In this document: positions 7,807-10,018 of the stretch, piece by piece
How the letters are laid out: each line of letters begins with the position of its first letter
How positions within the stretch are numbered: the stretch's first letter is position 1
Assembly (NCBI GenBank): GCA_964433315.1
Contig: CAYSQO010000067.1
Coordinates: 1 to 10,018 of the forward strand
Length of the DNA: 10,018 nt
Source: Aquariibacter sp964433315
GTDB taxonomy: Bacteria > Pseudomonadota > Gammaproteobacteria > Burkholderiales > Burkholderiaceae_C
Reading direction: 5' to 3'
The notes under the pieces: model-generated
What the model saw: only the letters and a program-made list of their open reading frames with translations
Database searches by the model: none
What the model was told of the DNA's origin: nothing
Position numbers and translations under genes: made by a program

Positions 7807-8283
7807 TCACGCGCCGGCCGGCCGCTTGCGGCTGCTCATGCGGGGCTTGGCGCGCTTGACGATGCCGCCCGCGGTGACCCGCTCGTTGCCGAAGACGGTC
7901 AGCTTCTTGACCTGGGCCCGGTGGTTGCCGCTCTTGGAGAACTTCAGCACCTTGACGATCTTGGGTCCGGACTTGGCGCCCTCGGCCGGTGCGGCCTTTT
8001 CCTTGGGCGGGATCGGTCGCCACAGCACCAGCAGCTTGCCGATGTGCTGCACCGGGGCGGCGTTGAGCGTGTCGGCCAGCTGCGCGAGCAGGGCCTCACG
8101 GACCTGGCGGTCGTCGGAGAAGACCCGGAGCTTGATCAGGCCGTGGGCCTTCAGCGCCAGGTCGGCCTCGCGCATCACGGCGGGAGACAGGCCCTCGGCC
8201 CCGATCATGACGACCGGGTCGAGGTGGTGGGCGGCAGCGCGGTGTTCCTTGCGTGCCGCCGGTTTGAGGATCAATGCGGGCAT
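7807..8283 (-). CDS. yhbY: Ribosome assembly RNA-binding protein YhbY (CRM domain) with basic C-terminal tail
   Basis: A 158-residue protein starting MPALILKPAARKEHRAAAHH. Residues 1 to about 92 form a single CRM (KH-like) domain: RKEHRAAAHHLDPVVMIGAE, then LKAHGLIKLRVFSDDRQVRE and the closing QHIGKLLVLWRP strand. E. coli YhbY (97 residues) is just this domain and binds the pre-50S ribosomal subunit. The extra ~65 residues are rich in Lys and Arg (KIVKVLKFSKSGNHRAQVKK, ending KPRMSSRKRPAGA) and probably add RNA contacts. The ATG at 8283 is the start because the frame continues upstream only through rlmE antisense sequence; the upstream signal is weak (GGGGC next to the ATG). A -10-like GATAAT lies only six bases before the ATG, so the message may be leaderless. 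Divergent from rlmE, another large-subunit maturation gene, across 48 bp. Confidence 0.92.
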   Translation of the reverse strand: MPALILKPAARKEHRAAAHHLDPVVMIGAEGLSPAVMREADLALKAHGLIKLRVFSDDRQVREALLAQLADTLNAAPVQHIGKLLVLWRPIPPKEKAAPAEGAKSGPKIVKVLKFSKSGNHRAQVKKLTVFGNERVTAGGIVKRAKPRMSSRKRPAGA

Positions 8284-8289
8284 GCCCCG

Positions 8290-8295
8290 ATTATC
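8290..8295 (-). promoter_or_regulatory. Candidate -10 element for yhbY
   Basis: GATAAT on the minus strand (ATTATC on the plus strand) is five of six bases of TATAAT and ends six bases before the yhbY ATG at 8283, so transcription would begin at or next to the start codon. No good -35 is found 16-18 bp upstream (CGCAGG/CCGCAG). The 48-bp divergent gap leaves little space for any other promoter. It also contains GTTGC/GCAAC (8296-8300, 8306-8310) around five C. Confidence 0.45.
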
Positions 8296-8316
8296 GTTGC
8301 CCCCCGCAACATCCTG

Positions 8317-8328
8317 CGGAAGCTTCCG
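8317..8328. repeat. 12-bp palindrome overlapping the rlmE ribosome-binding site
   Basis: CGGAAGCTTCCG is a perfect palindrome ending three bases before the rlmE ATG at 8332. The likely Shine-Dalgarno GGAAG (8318-8322) lies in its left arm and would be paired with the right arm in a short 4-bp hairpin. It could equally be a protein-binding dyad or chance. Confidence 0.4.
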
Positions 8329-8331
8329 ACC

Positions 8332-9015
8332 ATGAAGACCAAGACCAAGAGCCGCAAGGTCAACAAGGCCTGGCTGAACGACCATGTCAACGACCCCTAC
8401 GTCAAGCTGGCGCAGAAGGACGGCTACCGGGCCCGCGCGGCCTACAAGCTCAAGGAGATCGACGAGGAGCTGAAGCTGGTGCGCCCCGGGCAGACCGTGG
8501 TGGACCTGGGCTCGACCCCCGGCGCCTGGAGCCAGTACCTGCGGCGCCGCTTCGCGCCCAAGGAGGCGGGGGTCGGCGGCGCGGCGGTGGGCCAGCTCGA
8601 CGGCCGCATCGTCGCGCTGGACATCCTGCCGATGGAGCCCATCGAGGGCGTCGAATTCCTGCAGGGCGACTTCCACGAGGATGCGGTGCTGGCCGAGCTC
8701 AAGGCCCGCCTGGGCGGCCAGCCGGTCGATCTGGTGGTCTCGGACATGGCGCCCAACCTGTCGGGCATCGCCTCGTCCGACGCCGCCCGCATTGCCGGCC
8801 TGGTCGAGCTGGCCATCGATTTCTCCTGCGCGCACCTGCGCCCGGAGGGGGCGCTCGTCTGCAAGGTCTTCCACGGCAGCGGCTACAGCCAGCTTGTCGA
8901 GCTGTTCAAGCGGCACTTCCGGGTGGTCAAGCCGATCAAGCCCAAGGCCTCGCGCGACCGTTCGTCGGAAACCTTCCTGGTCGGCATGGGTCTGAAGCCT
9001 GGATCCAGGGTGTGA
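8332..9015 (+). CDS. rlmE: 23S rRNA (uridine-2552-2'-O)-methyltransferase RlmE (FtsJ/RrmJ)
   Basis: A 227-residue SAM-dependent methyltransferase (E. coli 209) that 2'-O-methylates U2552 in the A loop of 23S rRNA late in 50S assembly. It starts MKTKTKSRKVNKAWLNDHVN; the ATG at 8332 is preceded by GGAAG. Motif I is VVDLGSTPGAWSQYL. The catalytic tetrad of the family is intact: K39 (AYKLKE), D138 (VVSDMAPN), K178 (LVCKVFHGSG) and E213 (RSSETFLVG). Compared with E. coli there is a 10-12 residue insertion after WSQYLRRRFA (KEAGVGGAAVGQL) before GRIVALDILPMEPIEGVEFL, probably a surface loop. Divergent from yhbY, whose product also acts on the large ribosomal subunit, and followed by ftsH; rlmE-ftsH adjacency is widespread in proteobacteria and their joint heat-shock expression is known in E. 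coli. Confidence 0.97.
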   Translation: MKTKTKSRKVNKAWLNDHVNDPYVKLAQKDGYRARAAYKLKEIDEELKLVRPGQTVVDLGSTPGAWSQYLRRRFAPKEAGVGGAAVGQLDGRIVALDILPMEPIEGVEFLQGDFHEDAVLAELKARLGGQPVDLVVSDMAPNLSGIASSDAARIAGLVELAIDFSCAHLRPEGALVCKVFHGSGYSQLVELFKRHFRVVKPIKPKASRDRSSETFLVGMGLKPGSRV

Positions 9016-9088
9016 CTTCCGCAGGACAACGCCCCCGGGCTATCGGCGGGCAAGAGAGAAGCGATCCAGCGTGAGGCGATCGGCGCCC

Positions 9089-9094
9089 TAGAAT
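9089..9094 (+). promoter_or_regulatory. Candidate -10 element of an ftsH promoter
   Basis: TAGAAT (five of six bases of TATAAT) lies 59 bases before the ftsH start in the 138-bp rlmE-ftsH gap. No good -35 is seen at 16-18 bp spacing (CCAGCG at 9066-9071), and I find no clear sigma-32 pattern. ftsH may also be read through from rlmE, as no strong terminator separates them. Confidence 0.4.
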
Positions 9095-9153
9095 CAAGAA
9101 ACTGTCAAGTCCTGCGCCCGTCGGCGCGGCGGCAGGGCACTCAAGGAGTCGCG

Positions 9154-10018
9154 GTGAACAATCAATGGTTCTCGAAGGTTGCGGTGTGGATGGTGATCGC
9201 CCTGGTGCTGTTCACCGTCTTCAAGCAGTTCGATCGGGGCATGGTCGGGGCAGGGCAGGTCGGCTACTCGGACTTCCTTGAGGAGGTGCGCCAGCGCCGC
9301 ATCCAGAGCGTGACGCTGCAGGAAAGCGGCAGCGGCACCACCGATATCCGCGCCCAGACCACCGACGGCAAGCAGATCCGCTCCACCGCCACCTACATGG
9401 ACCGCGGCCTGGTCGGCGACCTGATCGCCAACGACGTCAAGTTCGACGTGCGGCCGCGCGAGGAGCCGTCGATGCTGATGAGCATCCTAGTCAGCTGGGG
9501 CCCGATGCTGCTGCTGATCGGCGTCTGGGTGTACTTCATGCGCCAGATGCAGGGCGGGGGCAAGGGCGGGGCCTTCAGCTTCGGCAAGAGCAAGGCCCGC
9601 ATGCTCGACGAGAACAACAATTCCGTGACCTTCCAGGACGTCGCCGGCTGCGACGAAGCCAAGGAAGAGGTCAAGGAGCTGGTCGACTTCCTCAAGGACC
9701 CGCAGAAGTTCCAGAAGCTCGGCGGCCGCATCCCGCGCGGCGTGCTGCTGGTCGGCCCCCCGGGCACCGGCAAGACCCTGCTGGCCAAGGCCATCGCGGG
9801 CGAGGCGAAGGTGCCCTTCTTCAGCATCTCCGGCTCGGACTTCGTCGAGATGTTCGTCGGCGTGGGCGCGGCCCGCGTGCGCGACATGTTCGAGCAGGCC
9901 AAGAAGAACGCCCCCTGCATCATCTTCGTCGACGAGATCGACGCGGTCGGCCGCCACCGCGGTGCCGGCCTGGGCGGCGGCAACGACGAGCGCGAGCAGA
10001 CCCTCAACCAGATGCTGG
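9154..10018 (+). CDS. ftsH: ATP-dependent membrane zinc metalloprotease FtsH (N-terminal part)
   Basis: The first 288 residues of FtsH; the gene runs off the right edge. The GTG at 9154 is the start: AAGGAG at 9143-9148 is five bases upstream and the protein begins MNNQWFSKVAVWMVIALVLF as in homologues. Order of parts: TM1 (about 9-23), periplasmic FtsH-extracellular domain (24-109), TM2 (about 110-129, ending WVYFMRQMQGG), then the AAA+ module from V158 (VTFQDVAGCDEAKEEV). Walker A is GPPGTGKT at 201-208, the pore-loop motif FVG follows in SDFVEMFVGVGAARV, and Walker B ends at D260-E261 (IIFVDEID). The second region of homology and the HExxH zinc site lie beyond the window. FtsH forms a hexamer in the inner membrane that degrades misfolded membrane proteins and regulatory proteins such as sigma-32 and LpxC. 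Everything visible looks intact. Confidence 0.97.
   Translation, partial: MNNQWFSKVAVWMVIALVLFTVFKQFDRGMVGAGQVGYSDFLEEVRQRRIQSVTLQESGSGTTDIRAQTTDGKQIRSTATYMDRGLVGDLIANDVKFDVRPREEPSMLMSILVSWGPMLLLIGVWVYFMRQMQGGGKGGAFSFGKSKARMLDENNNSVTFQDVAGCDEAKEEVKELVDFLKDPQKFQKLGGRIPRGVLLVGPPGTGKTLLAKAIAGEAKVPFFSISGSDFVEMFVGVGAARVRDMFEQAKKNAPCIIFVDEIDAVGRHRGAGLGGGNDEREQTLNQML

Noticed and set aside
9016..9153. Possible intrinsic terminator or small RNA in the rlmE-ftsH gap
   Set aside because: Only short, imperfect stems such as GCGCC/GGCGC at 9114-9127 are present, with no T tract, so neither a terminator nor an RNA gene can be supported.

Overview
The window is GC-rich DNA, with nearly every third codon position G or C. 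Its genes look like those of a betaproteobacterium of the order Burkholderiales (Rubrivivax/Ideonella/Sphaerotilaceae-like). Two things point there: the gene order carA-carB-greA-DUF4149-yhbY(reverse)-rlmE-ftsH, which I recognise as a conserved Burkholderiales neighbourhood, and the protein sequences themselves. This is inference without a database search. I see no insertion sequence, prophage, CRISPR array, tRNA or rRNA, and no obviously foreign segment.

Left part (1-2000): iron and haem genes beside an integral membrane gene. A truncated Bax inhibitor-1/YccA-family membrane protein runs off the left edge on the minus strand. It is divergent from a small GlcG/HbpS-like haem-binding-family protein (430-831). 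Convergent to that gene are hemP and bfd, which overlap by 4 bp and form one minus-strand operon. Their promoter (1347-1375) carries a perfect 19-bp Fur-box-like palindrome filling the -35/-10 spacer, and a second perfect inverted repeat (9-7-9) lies between the -10 and the bfd start codon. Bacterioferritin (bfr, 1434-1916) lies just upstream on the same strand with its own stem-loop after the stop. Bfr stores iron, Bfd reduces Bfr so that iron is released, and HemP belongs to haem uptake. The layout therefore suggests that low iron switches on bfd-hemP separately from bfr.

Middle part (2000-6765): carA and carB, the two subunits of carbamoyl phosphate synthetase, which feeds arginine and pyrimidine synthesis. 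They are transcribed rightward from a likely promoter at about 2064 through a leader of roughly 125 nt that contains a hairpin. The pair ends in a clear intrinsic terminator.

Right part (6765-10018): greA, preceded by a very strong 39-nt hairpin but with no evident promoter or Shine-Dalgarno, then a four-helix DUF4149 membrane protein. Convergent to these is yhbY (ribosome-assembly RNA-binding protein with a long basic tail), divergent from rlmE (23S rRNA 2'-O-methyltransferase). The window ends inside ftsH (membrane AAA protease), whose zinc-protease half is missing.

Most of the window is ordinary housekeeping DNA and I do not see a new multi-gene system. The items most worth a second look are the double dyad at the bfd-hemP promoter, the greA leader hairpin, the Thr at the usual ferroxidase Glu127 position of Bfr, and the basic tail on YhbY.
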